Positions 1-13,096 are shown, counted from the stretch's first letter. The stretch: 64,000 nucleotides of DNA from Paraphysomonas bandaiensis (GCA_965644295.1 CBFFRP010000123.1:124001-188000), one strand, 5' to 3'. Numbers and translations: made by a program. The notes: generated by a model not told the origin, from the letters alone.

Positions 1-46
1 ATAAAATAGCCAACATTTTCCCCGATTTTCTATTAATGTTATGCAG

Positions 47-160
47 GAATTCAATGCTACAAATATTGCGCTGCAGGTATGGCGATGTGCTGACATGATG
101 GAGAAGACACTGGTGGACTTGAAATTTTCCCTGGCAGAAGCTCACGCTATCCAGCTCTAA
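47..160 (+). CDS. Terminal exon of an unknown gene entering from the left
   Basis: An acceptor (TTATGCAG) at position 46 opens a 114-nt frame that ends in TAA at 160. It encodes about 37 residues, amphipathic and rich in Leu, Ala and charged residues, ending in AEAHAIQL. The rest of the gene lies outside the window. The family is not recognised. The exon call rests on a good acceptor, an open frame and plausible composition; a chance ORF cannot be excluded. Confidence 0.4.
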   Translation, partial: EFNATNIALQVWRCADMMEKTLVDLKFSLAEAHAIQL

Positions 161-790
161 CCAATGTACGTAATATTACTACTACATAGTCCAGTACTGT
201 GCAATGTGCGTTAAAGAATATACTTACCTATAACGATTAATTAGGCCTGTACGAAGAGACAGAATGTAATCAATTCTTTTTTTGTAGGCTGGACTCCAGG
301 ACATGTATTATGCATTTCGACCTCTCGCTTTTTGGCTTTTCGACTTCTTGTTAGAGAAATATTATAGTTTGTGTGCATATGTTTATTACTCTATGGTCCG
401 CGTTAACGTTTTAGTATATGCGCATTTATATTGCCTTCGATACTATATAATCAGCATTCTGCGTGTTAAACTACTCAACACATCCTTCTTACTACGAGGT
501 TCAACGAAGAGTAGAATATTAATGAAAGTTTCAGTACATTATATTTTTCCATTATCCATTTTATTTATTGTGTTGCTCTCACAAACTCACTTTGCTACGA
601 GTTACGACATATAGATCACAATTCTTGTCCACACCACGTTATTAATTGTGCTCACTGACTCACTTTACAACGAGTAACGACATATAGATCACAATTGTCC
701 AAACCACAGGTTCGGACATATATCTTGTGATATATACAATGTACATATTGGCGCACTCCAATATGATTCTTTTCAAATTGATGACGATAA
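161..790. other. Intergenic, no gene seen
   Basis: This AT-rich stretch lies between the terminal exon at 47-160 and the 3' end of the ankyrin gene. A similar phrase (ACTCACTTTRCWACGAGT.ACGACATATAGATCACAATT) occurs twice, near 585-630 and 658-700, as a short imperfect direct repeat. The open frames here show no family signature. Confidence 0.5.
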
Positions 791-1554
791 CTACATCGTT
801 TCTTCTGTGGAAACTTCTGCTTTTATACCAGCTTGTGCTTCTGCATCCGCCTCTCGTAAAACTTTCCGAATAAATCCCGAATTTGCTACATCTAGTGGAG
901 TATTTCCATCCTATACCGACGACGTAAAACAAGATATTCATAAGACAAGCGAAACTCTTTCTTGGTCAAACGTGATGCAAAGAGAAATGTGCCAGAAATA
1001 CCTGATTTGTTGCATCTATTGATGCCCCAAAGGCTACTAGAAATTGAATACACTCCCAGTGACCCTTCTGTGAGGCATAGTGAACTGCAGTATTACCATC
1101 CTATTCGTATAAACTATAAAGAGATCTCAGAATCAGGGGATATATATATATTTACTTTTGCCGCGATCGTAGGATCTGCATCAGCAGCAAGGAGCAGTTT
1201 CAAGCAACCCAGTTCGCCTTCCATTGCTGCCATGATGAGAGGTGTCATACCAGCCTATGATATAAAAATCCATTAAACGTATAGGACAGAAACCATACGT
1301 GTACCCGGGTCTTTGTGTCCGCGAAAGCACCAGCAACAAGTAACTCTTTAACACATAATTCATTCCCATACTTCGCAGCATAATGCAACGCCGAAATGCC
1401 AATCTAAACGTATAAAATATTCATATAAGTTTTATATACTGTAGCATGCGACAACCTCATCTTTGGCAGTAATAGCATCCGTGTGTGCTTGTTCCCTGCA
1501 TACTTCAACGACTTTATCCCAGCTAAACTGTCTTGCAAGGACTGCTAGGCTCAT
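791..1554 (-). CDS. Small ankyrin-repeat protein, one repeat per exon
   Basis: Five exons on the minus strand: 1554-1456, 1403-1305, 1254-1156, 1100-1002 and 910-791, giving 171 aa. The first four exons are each exactly 99 nt (33 codons), all phase 0. Introns are 52, 50, 55 and 91 bp. The protein starts MSLAVLARQF. It then carries ankyrin units with signatures GISALHYAAKYGNE, GMTPLIMAAMEGELG, GNTAVHYASQKGHWE and GNTPLDVANSGF, and ends in a short Glu/Ala-rich tail. Ankyrin repeats are protein-interaction scaffolds; no specific partner can be inferred. The start codon is the first in-frame ATG of exon 1, just after an AG, so an upstream non-coding or coding exon is possible. Confidence 0.8.
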
Positions 1555-2744
1555 TTCTGTTAATTGAAAGAATACAAACACAGCTAATGAATAAATACTT
1601 CAAAAGCAAGTAAGTTGTGGATACTCTGCATATGGAATGTGTATCATTAGGGCTTATGCAGGGACGTTAATGCGACCTTCTGCCTCCTGTCGATAACGAA
1701 CATTGTATTATAGAAATACTGCTGTATATATCGTACACAATACGTACATAAGGAATTGACAGTTACGTATATATACATTGGAATACGCTGGAATACGTAG
1801 TGCTGAAAGAGGAGAGTAGCGAGCGATATGATGAAGATCACATGCTGCACGAGTGCGTATCATAACATACAATTTCGTTACTGAAGTCACAGCTAGAGAT
1901 AAGTGAAGTCACGAAGTGAGAATTGATCCTCCAATCATCTGCATCTATCATATATTGATATGGTATAGCATACAGCAGTTCACTTATCTTGACTCGTATA
2001 GTTCGATCACAGTACAATGAACACACAAGTATTGTACTTGTTAAAGTCATGTATGAAGTTGTATAGCTAAGGCAAAAAACAATACGGCATAGATTGTTAT
2101 TGTTATTAGCTGTATACTTGTATACTTGTATTATATGTATTCTATTCTATTGTTAATATTGTAAACTAGTGTACCTTAAAGCATATCGTGATCGCCATAT
2201 TACCGTAAAAGCTAATCGCGAAAGAGTAATTTTGAAGAGTATTGTTATTTAAATTCTGTATTATGTATATATAGAACTTCTCAAAATTTTATTTATTTTA
2301 TAGCTTGAGGAGGCTCTCTGTAAAGAGGGCGTATAAGTCGAATATAAAATATAATCCTCTGGTCGAATAGAAATGAAATTTTCCAGTGCTAGGGTACAAT
2401 AAATAATAAATTACAGTAGCATTGAAATGCATCTTAGCGTGTCTGATGATCTGTCTTTGAAACTTGATTCTTAAATATTCTTTGCTTAACATTGTGTAAC
2501 ATAGTCAGAGCCAGGAAAAAATATATTGGATTGCAATCATAAAGAAATTAGAATTTTGTGATTAATTAGAGAAAGCGCAAGTTAGTGTTACGACCAAATT
2601 TTAATAGCGCGTATTACACTTGCACACTACACTAATCTGCACTACTCACATCAACTTTATGACATAAATACTTTATGACTTTTGATCGTACCTGCATTAT
2701 AGAGATATCGCCTTGCCATCAACCGAACTAGCTAGCTCAATATC
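1555..2744. other. Intergenic; contains outer edge of the inverted duplication
   Basis: No coding signal was found. From about 2084 the sequence matches, in reverse complement, the region at 62735 and below. It includes the conserved core ATCGCCATATTACCGTAAAA (about 2191-2210). The CTCTGTAAAGAGGG phrase near 2316 also has its partner near 62500. Confidence 0.6.
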
Positions 2745-4683
2745 TTAGATGCCTTCGTGCGATCTCGTTGATCGTGAAATCCTCGATGGTAATAAAACGG
2801 CGTTGTAGAATCTTTCGAACTCCTCGAAATCTGAAATACTTAGTAGGGTGAAACTAAACCAAAAATATTAAAATACCGATGGATCCGTTCTGCTTCCAGT
2901 TAATGTGCTCGAATAAAGCTTCAATATTTAGTACCGTAACATCACAGTCACTTGTTACCAACAACGGACCGGCGCCATCATGAAGCAGGCAACGCATGAC
3001 GAGCTGGGCAACAGTTATACACACAAGTGATTGTACAACTTTCGCACCTCTAGCTCTTCTTTGCTTATACTTCCGTCTTCATCTACATCGAACACTTTAA
3101 AATAAAGTTTAGCCGCTTCTAGCTCCTCGTGTTCTGTTTTAGAGGGTTGCAAAGCAAGTAAATTTAATAAAAACTCTTTCATGTCAACCGTCCCATCCCC
3201 GTTGGTGTCGAAGATATCGAATATGTCCTCTCTGGCAAGAATATCCAATCCGGCACATTTAACCAGATTGCAAAAGGCGGAATAATTAATCTCCTTATCG
3301 CAAGTCAGCCGACGACGCTTGTGGGAAGGAGCTTCCTCTTCGCTATTGTTATCAGAATTTTCGGGGTAGTTATTTATGGCTTCTACAAGCTTCAGTTTTA
3401 GCTGTCGAATTTTGGCTCCTAAATTTTGCGAAGTGCTCGGCCCATCGTCCTCCGACTCAGATTGCTTCTTTAGAAAAGGGAGAACTTCCTCAAAGCATTC
3501 TCGTCGTAACTTGTGACTATCCTCAATTCGAAGGGCGAGAAAAGCGCGCTTGATCTTATTTCGCAATGCCAGGTTCTTAATACGTTGAGTGTAGTCGTCT
3601 CCAAAGTCTCGTTCAACGTCAGCACTTGTGTTATTAATCCAAGGGTGGGCAAGAATATCATCAATATCAAGCCTTTCCTGTGGATTTTTGTTTAGCATTT
3701 TAGAAACCAGGTCTTTAGCCTCCGACGAAATTCCATTCCAAGCCGCTCCCGTCATAGGGCTATACGTCAAACGTGTTATCTGGTATCGGTGCTGAGGATT
3801 ACTGTGAAAAGGTGGATGACCAGCAAGCATTGTGTATAGAATACATCCCGCTTGCCATATATCAGTCTTGGGGGAGTATTCAAAGTGCAAAATTGACTCA
3901 GGAGCAAGCATTCCTTCCGTGCCTACCAGGGGAGGACAGCGAAGAACATTATTATTGCCGGGGAGATGCAACATGAGCCCAAAGTCAATAAGCTTGATGG
4001 CAGATGGTTCGGAGTGGGAAACGTAAACCATATTATCTATCTTTAAATCTCTATTCATTTGTCAAATTAACAACGGTATCATATATGAGTCGTACCTGTG
4101 AATATATCCGTTTTGATGCAGGGTTCGTAAAGCCAACATCGCGGTCTTGAATGAGTATGCCAGGTAGCGTTCCGTAATATGATTACGTTGTATTATTCGT
4201 TCATACAAATCACCACCACACAGCTTCTCCATGACGATTACTGGGTAGGACTTAAGAAACTTTTTATCTGGAACTACAACGGGTTATATGACACAAATAA
4301 AGCGTCTAACGTACTCAATCCTTCAGGGGTATCATCAAACACTCCAATAAGTTGTACAGAACCCTCAACACCGCGAAGCGAAACCATTAACTCAATTTCT
4401 CTAGCAATACTTTCCGGGTGTGGCGTCTGGCGAGTATAACCAAAAAACTTCATTGCAACTTCACTGCCATCCGACAATCGTTTAGCAGAGTACACCTATA
4501 GATAAAAAACTTCATAGTTAATCGATAATCAAGTAGATGTAGTGTAGTAGTAACCTTCCCCCATCCACCTTCCTGTAATACACTATACTTTAGTTCGATG
4601 TAATTAGATGCATATACAGTCACCTGAAATTGAGGAAACTGAATTTCATAATCGGAATATTGAACAACTGGAGCAAGTGACAT
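2745..4683 (-). CDS. Ser/Thr protein kinase with C-terminal EF-hands (CDPK-like), left copy
   Basis: Six exons on the minus strand: 4683-4555, 4495-4315, 4273-4096, 4050-3048, 3003-2877 and 2830-2745, giving 567 aa. The kinase domain shows a Gly loop GGWGKV (about 39-44), VAMK with Lys59, HRDLKIDN with catalytic Asp164 split across intron 3, DFG at 185-187, and LAPE. A charged linker with an RRR basic patch leads to EF-hand loops DTNGDGTVDMKE (about 444-455) and DVDEDGSISKEE (about 484-495). A third, weaker loop, NWKQNGSIDFEE, follows at about 532-543. That last loop appears only if a 44-bp intron (3047-3004) is spliced; reading through gives a stop at 3015. In known CDPK-type families Ca2+ binding to the EF-hands releases the kinase. 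No myristoylation Gly is present at position 2. The gene is divergent from ACC, and a near-identical copy lies at 60058-62037. Confidence 0.88.
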
Positions 4684-5290
4684 TCTTTGAATGAAGATCT
4701 TGAAAAGAAATGACTGTAAGGCTTAATGACTTGTTTGAAGATTGCAGTTTATTCGAGTAACTCAAAATGTATGCATATCTGCAGATGTGAGGACAGATGC
4801 CTCCATCTTTTGGACACATTTGGAAATATGATCCTGATGATTGTCTGTGAATGCGTCAGTTCATTGGACGGGCTACATCAACGACCTACATAGATACGGG
4901 CTACATACACAACAGAATCCTATCTAGTTTGTAGATATGGATATTGGGATGATTGGTGGTCCATGTACGGGCTACATCTCCACATCTCCGGCCATTGGAG
5001 TGGTGATGATGGTTCCCATCTTTTCATTCTCATCATATCAACGAAGGGACGTCAAAGTCAGAAGATCATGCATTGACTTCGTCTCTTCTTTCTTCTAGAG
5101 ACTGTACAGAGATACATACACACCCACCAGTCGCATAATCGTTGAGCTGACTCAGTCATAACTATAATCGAAGACGCTTGTCGCTGACAGCACAATCCTT
5201 CAATTCGACAAGTTAATCAGTATATTTCTTCCGTCTTTTTGGCTACTCACTTGATTTCATTGTCTCTTCCTCGCTATCAACTGTAGAAGT
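4684..5290. promoter_or_regulatory. Shared divergent promoter region of kinase and ACC, with three ACGGGCTACAT copies
   Basis: This 607-bp region separates the start codons of two divergent genes. It contains three exact copies of the 11-mer ACGGGCTACAT (4868-4878, 4896-4906 and 4967-4977), all in one orientation. The duplicated promoter at 59498-60057 keeps all three in inverted orientation. This repeat is the best candidate for a factor-binding site here. That function is inference. Confidence 0.5.
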
Positions 5291-8200
5291 ATGTATGAGC
5301 AAGAGTTTTTTAATAGTGTGGAGGATTTTGTTACATGGTCTAATGGAGATCATGTTATTAAGAAAGTGCTGATTGCAAATAATGGTAAGCTGATATTATC
5401 CTACAGAGGGCTCGTAACTGTATTATAGGAATAGGAGCTGTGAAAGCCATTCGATCCATACGAAAGTGGGCATATCAAACATTCGGCAATGAGAGAATGG
5501 TAACTATTTTAAAGTACATGATTTGGTGTAGCTAACGTGTGAATATAGATTAAGTTTGTTGTAATGTGCACTCCTGATGATTTAAGGGCCAATGCGGAGT
5601 TCATACGACTCGCAGATGAAGTAGTAAACGTTCCAGGTGGAAGCAACAACAACAACTATGCTAATGTCAACTTGATATGCGAAATTGCGGAGCAGCTACA
5701 AGTAGATGCAGTTATGCCACTTTGGGGGCATGCGAGTGAAAAACCCAGCTTTCCGAGCTCTCTCGCTGCGTGCAAACGCAAGGTATGCATATTCACTGCA
5801 CACTTTTGCTGCTCATACAACAATATTAGATTGTATTTGTCGGACCTCCTGCAGCCCCAATGCATGCTTTGGGAGATAAAATTGGGTCGACTATCATTGC
5901 ACAGTCTGCTGGTGTACCAACTGCAGGGTGGAATGGAGGAGACATCAAGGTAGACTACGCGCTGGAAGGCCTCTCTCCCGAGGTTTATGATAAAGCAAAT
6001 GTCAAGACTGCACATCAAGCTGTTGAAAGTGCGGTCGCTATTGGTTTTCCTGTAATGATCAAGGCCAGTGAAGGAGGTGGTGGGAAGGGCATAAGACGGG
6101 TAGTATTATTGCGCGCTATCTATCAAGTGCTAAGGTGGACATTTAGGTGACTTGTCGAGAGGAAGTCGAAACTGCCTTCAGACAAGTTCAAGGAGAGGTT
6201 CCAGGATCTCCCATATTTATCATGAAATTAGCAGCTAACTCGCGGCATCTCGAAGTGCAGTTAATTGCGGATAAACACGGTCAAGTGATTGCATTAAGCG
6301 GGAGAGATTGTTCAGTTCAACGTCGACACCAGAAGATTATTGAGGAGGGTCCTCCTTTATCTGCCCCTCCTGAAGTATTTAGACGAATGGAGCAATCTGC
6401 AATTGCTCTAGCCAAAGCGGTATGTTTTAATAACAATTGCGATATATGCAGTGTGTTAAGCGAATGATACAGGTCAGATATGAGAGTGCTGGTACTCTGG
6501 AGTTTCTATTTCACGAGGACACTCACGAGTACTTATTTCTAGAACTTAATCCCCGCTTGCAGGTGAGATTATCCCCTCAAAGTATTCTTTTTGATCCCTG
6601 GGTATTTAGGTGGAGCATCCTGTTACGGAAAATATCCTTGACATCAATTTACCTGCATGTCAACTACAAGTAGCGATGGGTGTGCCACTTCACCGCATTG
6701 GAGACATTCGCAAAATATATGGGCGCCCTATTCGTGGCCGAGATACTATTGATTTTGAAGTGTCTGAGCGTCTCCCTGAATCTGGTTATTGTATTGCAGT
6801 GAGAATCACAGCTGAGAACCCAGATGCATCTTTTCAGCCTACATCTGGAAAAATTACAGACCTTCAGTTCAGATCCGCTATTGACGTTTGGGGATACTTC
6901 TCAGTGAATAACAGTGGGCTTATCCATGAATTCTCAGACTCTCAATTTGGTCATATATTTGCCCATGGAAAGAGTCGCGAGTCAGCCCGACGTGCAATGG
7001 TAGTTGCCCTTAAGGAACTCGAAATCAGAGGTGATATGCGTACTACAGTGGAGTACATTATCCGAATGATGGAATCTGATGACTACGTAAATAATCGCAT
7101 ATCCACGGAGTGGTTAGATCAAAGAATTGCTCACCAAAAGGAGCTTAGAACTGTGGAGTATAGGAATGCTCCACCGAGCTGTCTCATAGCTGTATGTGGT
7201 GCAGCCGTTTTAGGGTTCAGACACTTCGAAGATTCACGAAATTCATTCTTGGACAACTTGAGGGTAGGCCAAGTTCCACCCAAAGATGCAATAGTTAAGA
7301 GCAAAACAATTGAACTTATTTACGACAATATTAAATACAGAATTGGCTGTAGTCGCAGTGGGCCTACCAGTGTCATTATTAGTAGTTGTTCTAAGTCTGA
7401 AGAGGTCAGTGTACAGGAGCTAGCGGATGGAGGATATCTGCTCAATGTGCGAGGGCAAAGTAGGCTGGTGTACATACAGAGTGAAGGAAGCGGATCCCTG
7501 AGAATTATTCTAGATGGATACACTTGTATATTTACACCTGAGTATGATCCAACTAATTTGAAAGCCACTGTAGCCGGTAAGATCGCGCGCCTTCTTGTTC
7601 CAGATGGATCACATGTTAATGCCGGCGACGCTTTTGTGGAGATCGAAGTGATGAAGATGTACATGCCTTTGAGAGCCGATGAGGCTGGTACTGTTCACTT
7701 TCTGCTGAGTGAAGGGGCAGTCATATCTCCAGGTGATATTATTGCAACTATCGAGTTAGACCATCCAGAACTTGTTGTCAAATCACAAGAATTTTCCGGT
7801 GATTTGTTCGGCTACGACACATCGGAAACATTGTCAGAAGAGTCTGTTTTATTGCCACACTTGGCTCTGAAGAGAGCCAGGGGACAATTGGAGAAAGTGC
7901 TTGATGGATTTCCGCTCACCGAAGACGACATGGATAATGCATTAGATACATGTATAAAGTCTTTAATGAATCGACTCCTTCCCGCCTACTGGTTGAGGGA
8001 AGCTATGTCTGTTCTAGGCGGGAGAATAGATAGCGCACTGTACAATCGAATAAACACCCTCAACGATAAATACATAGAGGAATGCTCTAAAGAAGAAACT
8101 TTGACGCCGACGAATACTATCAAATTTCCATCATCAAAAATTATTACTGCTATCTGGGAGGTAGTACAGCAGACCCCTGCAGATGGACGTAGCGCGTTCA

Positions 8201-11200
8201 TGGCTCAAATGGCAGCTGTTTGGGAGATATGCGAAGTGAATTTCCATTCTCCAGAGGTGCAAGTTCTGGTTATGTTAATTCGTTTCATGGAAAAGTTTGT
8301 ACAAGTTGAGAATTTGTTTGACGACATGTCGTATACGGATGTTGTGAACCGTCTCCGTAAAGAGCACGCTGGTGATACAAGCGTTGTATGGGAGTTGTGT
8401 TCATCCCACGTAAATCTAGATGATAAAAACTTGCTCATGCGCAAAGTAATAGACATTGTGGTTACTATTCCCGTTTCTGTGGCTAATCAGCGACCAAAGT
8501 TTCCACCTGGTATTCCATTGGTTCATGAGATCAATACGAGGAACCTGAAGATTAAACTCACTGAACTAAGCCAACTGCGCCAGGCTGTATACAGTCGAAC
8601 ATCTTTTGCTGCTAATTTGGCGTTAATGAAGCAGAATACTCTCACGCTCGATCAGCGCCGCACACGGCTTCATGAAGCACTTGTTGAAGCGCTCAGCACA
8701 GGGGACCGCATCGGATGTGGAGAACGAGTGAACATAATGAAAAAATTTGTTGAAGGAAATATGTCGATTCGGGATTTGTTTGTTGAGTCCATGCAAGAAG
8801 ATTATGAGTATCAGATCGCCTATATCGAGCTTTACCTCAGAAAGATATACCAGAAGACTCATGACATGTCAAATTTTGATGCTGGATACTCTCTTACAGA
8901 TGATGTTGGCACACAGAGTCCCTGGATAACGTTCGAATTTCGAACCCGTAGTTTTGGAGCCGTATCTTCCAGTGTATCTGTTGACGGGTCTGGCACATCG
9001 CCACGCTATAATTACAGTCAGCTTGCCGCGTTGTCACAGCGAGATTCTTACACGAATATGGTTTCTGATTCTGAAGCGGAGAATGAGACATCCTCTGCAG
9101 TGGAAGTAATGCAAACCACAAGATTCGGGGCTTTCGCCACTTTTTCATCGCCTGGTGAATTTGTAAAACTATTTCCGCTGCTTTTGCAAAAAATTCCGCA
9201 AAGCCGTGCAATTACTCCGCTGAAAAAGGGCCCAGTAAATGCCGTACATGCGTGTGTAATGAACGGTAGTTTTTCTTCAGATGGTGAGGCATCCACTTTC
9301 ATATCGAAATACCTCGCAACAATAAAATCTGAACTTCGAGAACGTGGTATTCGGCGTGTTACAGTTCTGATGGGTCAAGCCGAGCAAGAGCACCCTCATG
9401 CACACAAATCACGTGTAGACACGACGGAGAATAATAGTATGTCCATTTTTACATTCCGGTCGAGAACTGACTTTCAGGAGGACATCTTGTATCGGTACAT
9501 CGAAGCTCCTCATGCTTTTCATCTGGATTTGCCACGGCTTGCCAATTTCTCAATATCTTTAGAAGAGGGTCTGCAAACATCATCCGGAAATGTGCAACTG
9601 TATCGTGCTATTCCAGTTGGAGAGAATGGTCCTGTCAGTTATTTTGCTAGACTTGTGAGTTTCACAGTAGACGTTAAAAGTAGTGAAGCTGAGTCTCTGT
9701 TTGTTGAGGCTTTGGACTCCATCGCTCTTGCGATGGGGAGAGATAACAGTGAGGCTGGTAAAGCACGCCGTCCTAATAGAGCCTTTAACCACGTTTTCCT
9801 AAATATAGTTGCCCCGGATATGGTGATTCAACCCCACTTTTACGAAAACAAAATGCGCAAAATATGCACGAAGTACTCCGAAAAGATGGTGAAGCTGGCC
9901 GTTTCGACTGTAGAGCTGAAACTCACATGTCGCCTTCATAGCGACGCGGACCCCATGTTTATTCGACTAAATGTTACGAACCCCACGGGATTTGTAGTTA
10001 AGGTAGAGCAGTATTACGAAGAGTTGGTTGGTCAAACTCCTGTGTTCCGCAGCATAAATTCTTCTTCGGGAGAGTGGGACGGCCTTCCTACCAGCACTCC
10101 TTACCCTACCACAAGCAAGTTCGGTTCCCAGCGCGCGGAAGCACTGGCAGCGTCTGACACTCTCTACGTATACGATTGGCCTGAGTTATTCGAGCAGGGC
10201 GTGAAAGATCAATGGAGCTCTTTTTTCCGTGCGAGACCATCAGTAAGCAAAGACACTATTCCTGAAGATATATTTACTTGTCAAGAACTCGTATTGTGCG
10301 ACAGAAATGACATGACTCCGCTACAGCGGGGTTGGACCGCGATACTCTCCCAGGATGCAGTTATTGCTCCTTGTACAAGGGAGCCTGGTCTAAATGACAT
10401 GGGAATGGTTGGGTGGCTCATGACTATCAAAGCCCCAGAGTGCCGGCAAGGGAGGCAGCTTGTTGTCATTGCGAATGATATTACTCACAAGGCAGGAAGT
10501 TTTGGAACCAAGGAGGATTACTTTTTCTTCAAGGCCTCGGAATTTGCACGGATGATGGAAATTCCCCGCCTTTATCTCGCAGCTAACTCGGGTGCACGTA
10601 TCGGCATGGCTCAAAGTCTGAAAGAAAAGTTCGAAGTCTGTTGGACAGATGAATCTGACCCGTCTAAGGGGTTTCAGTACTTGTATCTAACGAAGAGAGT
10701 ATATGACGAATTTTTAGCTGAGGTTAACGGCGATATCAACTCATTGCCAGTTATATGCAATCTCATTACGGGGCCACATGGTGAAGAGCGATACATGATT
10801 TCCGATATTATTGGTGAAGAGGCTGATCTTGGGGTGGAGAATCTCATGGGGTCTGGTCTAATTGCCGGGGAGACCTCAAAGGCGTATGATAAGATATTCA
10901 CACTAACTCTTGTTGTTGGACGAACTGTTGGTATCGGAGCATACTTAGTTCGTCTGGGACAAAGAACTATCCAGAAGACTCGAATGAGCCCCATCATATT
11001 GACAGGATATCAAGCTCTTAATAAACTAATGGGTAGAGAGATATACACGACAAATGATCAACTAGGTATGTTGACGTTTTAGTATGTGTATTTTAACATT
11101 GCAGTGTAGGTGGGCCAATGATAATGTTTCCCAATGGTGTGACACATTTACTGGCTGAGACACATATGGATTCTATAAAAAAAGCCCTCAACTGGATATC

Positions 11201-12594
11201 TTTTGTTCCATCGTCAAACAAATCCCATCTCCCGGTCCAAGACATTACTGGTCAAGATATTGTAGACCGCCCAGTGGCATTTTGTCCCAAGAAAGGTGAG
11301 ACGTATGACCCTCGCCACTTGATATCCGGCTGTACAACATCAGAAAATGGCACTGAGGTATGGGAATCCGGTTTCTTTGATCGCGATAGTTTTGTAGAAG
11401 TGCTTGAAGGGTGGGCCAAGACGGTGGTTGTTGGACGGGCGCGCCTTGGTGGTATCCCCATGGGTGTTATCATCACCGAGAACAGGACTTCAGAGGCCTT
11501 TATTCCTGCCGATCCTGCGGACAGTACATCTCAGGAAAAGATAATGCAACAGGCAGGTGGGGTGTGGTTTCCAGACTCTGCATACAAGACTGCTCAGGTA
11601 TTTTACTGAAATTGGGCATTGCATAAACTTATAGCTAGTTATACAGGCCTTGAAAGATTTCAACCGCGAAAAACTGCCATGCATCGTGTTTGCTAATTGG
11701 CGGGGATTTTCGGGTGGACAAAGAGACATGTTCGATGAAGTACTAAAATTTGGAAGCATGATTGTGGATGCCTTTGTTGCCTACAACCAACCGCTATTTG
11801 TCTACATTCCCCCACATGCTGAGTTGCGTGGTGGAGCGTGGGTCGTGGTTGATCACACAATCAATGCAGATGTTATGGAATTCTACGCGGCAGAGGATGC
11901 TCGCGGAGGTGTTTTGGAAGCAGCCGGTGCGGCGAGTATTAAATTCCGAGACCGAGAAATTCGCTCCACTGCCAATCGACTGGATCCTGTTCTCGTCCAC
12001 TTAAAACGTGACCTTGATGACTGCGGAGATGCCTCCTCACGGAGAGAAATTGAAAAGAAAATTGCGGAACGTGAAAGGCTTGTGATTGGTGTTTTTAGAC
12101 AAATCGCAGTTCACTTTGCTGATTTGCACGACACTCCTGGACGTATGAGAGCAAAAGGAGTGATTAGGAAGCAAGTAACGTGGGCTCAATCTCGAAAGTT
12201 TTTCTTCTGGAGGCTGCGCCGAAGGTTAGCCGAGTTCGAGGTGGCACAAACTATGATGGATATTGACAATCAAATTACAACTCGTTCTGCCGCCATCGAA
12301 ATTGTAAAAGGGTGGTTTATGGAGCATACAGGTTCTGATTACGATTTGTGGAATTGTGATCGCAAAGCAATGGCTTGGCTTCAGGAGAACACTAGTTATA
12401 TGCGAAAACGATTGGCGGATATGACTAGCACAGTTCAGTCACGCCAACTTGCTAGCCAATTAAGAGATATGCTGAAAACTTCGGTGGAAGAGTCTGGCGA
12501 GCCTGATATTGGTAGAATGATATCTCAAGCTCTTGCCTCATTGCCTGAGGACGACAGGGAAAAGGTTAGGGATGCTTTTGCAAAAGCGAAATAA
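5291..12594 (+). CDS. ACC1: Acetyl-CoA carboxylase, multidomain homomeric (cytosolic type)
   Basis: Nine exons: 5291-5384, 5429-5499, 5549-5782, 5830-6099, 6147-6419, 6473-6562, 6610-11065, 11110-11597 and 11647-12594. They give 2307 aa, normal for eukaryotic ACC. The enzyme carboxylates acetyl-CoA to malonyl-CoA, the committed step of fatty-acid synthesis. Biotin carboxylase runs from the N-terminus with [14 protein letters not shown], the ATP-grasp loop [10 protein letters not shown] (about 214-223) and [13 protein letters not shown]. The biotin carrier has EVMKM with biotinyl-Lys693. A long central domain follows. The carboxyltransferase halves carry AANSGARIG (about 1670) and [18 protein letters not shown] (from about 2003). 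No plastid transit peptide is evident, since the protein starts only about 28 residues before the biotin carboxylase core. The start is the first in-frame ATG. A MITE lies 24 bp past the stop. Confidence 0.97.
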
Positions 12595-12618
12595 ATTTCA
12601 GTATATGGAGTACTGTCT

Positions 12619-12772
12619 GCCCCATATTGACAGCGTAACTAATTACTGCGTGCGGCCCTCTAGTGGGTGCTGCCGAGTGCTGCGATTGCTCGCCTCTACC
12701 TATGTACACATTGCTTAGTTCAGCAGTTCCCCACTCTGGGTTCTCACTGTATATTCAGCGCTGAATACCGTG
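12619..12772. mobile_element. Truncated MITE copy A (TGCCCCAT family)
   Basis: About 154 bp nearly identical to the 5' part of copy C at 18657-18933 and similar to copy B at 13272-13558. It keeps the terminal TGCCCCATATTGACAGCG and stops matching after ACCGTGTGAT. It begins 24 bp after the ACC stop, so it probably lies in the ACC 3' UTR or 3' flank. Confidence 0.75.
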
Positions 12773-12776
12773 TGAT

Positions 12777-12906
12777 TAATTGGCAAAAAATTGGCAACAA
12801 TTTCCAATAATAATAATTGGAATTATCACTATTAAAACCAATTAATTTAATTGGCAATCCATTTAATTGGCTATTATTGCCAATAAATTGAAAACCAATT
12901 AATTGT
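12777..12906. repeat. Short AT-rich inverted repeat
   Basis: The segment is dominated by AATTGG and CCAATT. Left and right halves are roughly reverse complements (AATTGGCAAAAAATTGG.. against ..CCAATAAATTGAAAACC), so it can form a hairpin. It may be a tiny MITE or a relic fused to the truncated copy A. Confidence 0.45.
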
Positions 12907-13020
12907 TACGCAAGCCTGCTTTTGTAATTAAAATCAAGGGTACCTATTAGGTACCTCTGTCTACCTAGGTACATTTTTGAGCAATAGATGGTACCTATAG
13001 CTTTTCGAATAGGTGCCACC

Positions 13021-13096
13021 TATATTATATTGAAGGTCTTTTTATTTAGCAATAGGCGTTAAAAACTCGTTCCAATATAGTGGCTAGTTGAATGCA
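13021..13096 (+). repeat. Dispersed ~75-bp repeat, copy 1
   Basis: This holds TTTAGCAATAGGCGTTAAAA flanked by ATATTGAA and TAGTGGCTAGTTGAAT. Related copies are at about 13170-13245 and, inverted, at about 63398-63475. It is inserted in the left arm of the fold-back element. Confidence 0.6.

Noticed and set aside
3015-4058. Stand-alone kinase starting at MNRDLK
   Set aside because: The apparent start is inside an intron; splicing restores HRDLK and joins the N-lobe upstream.
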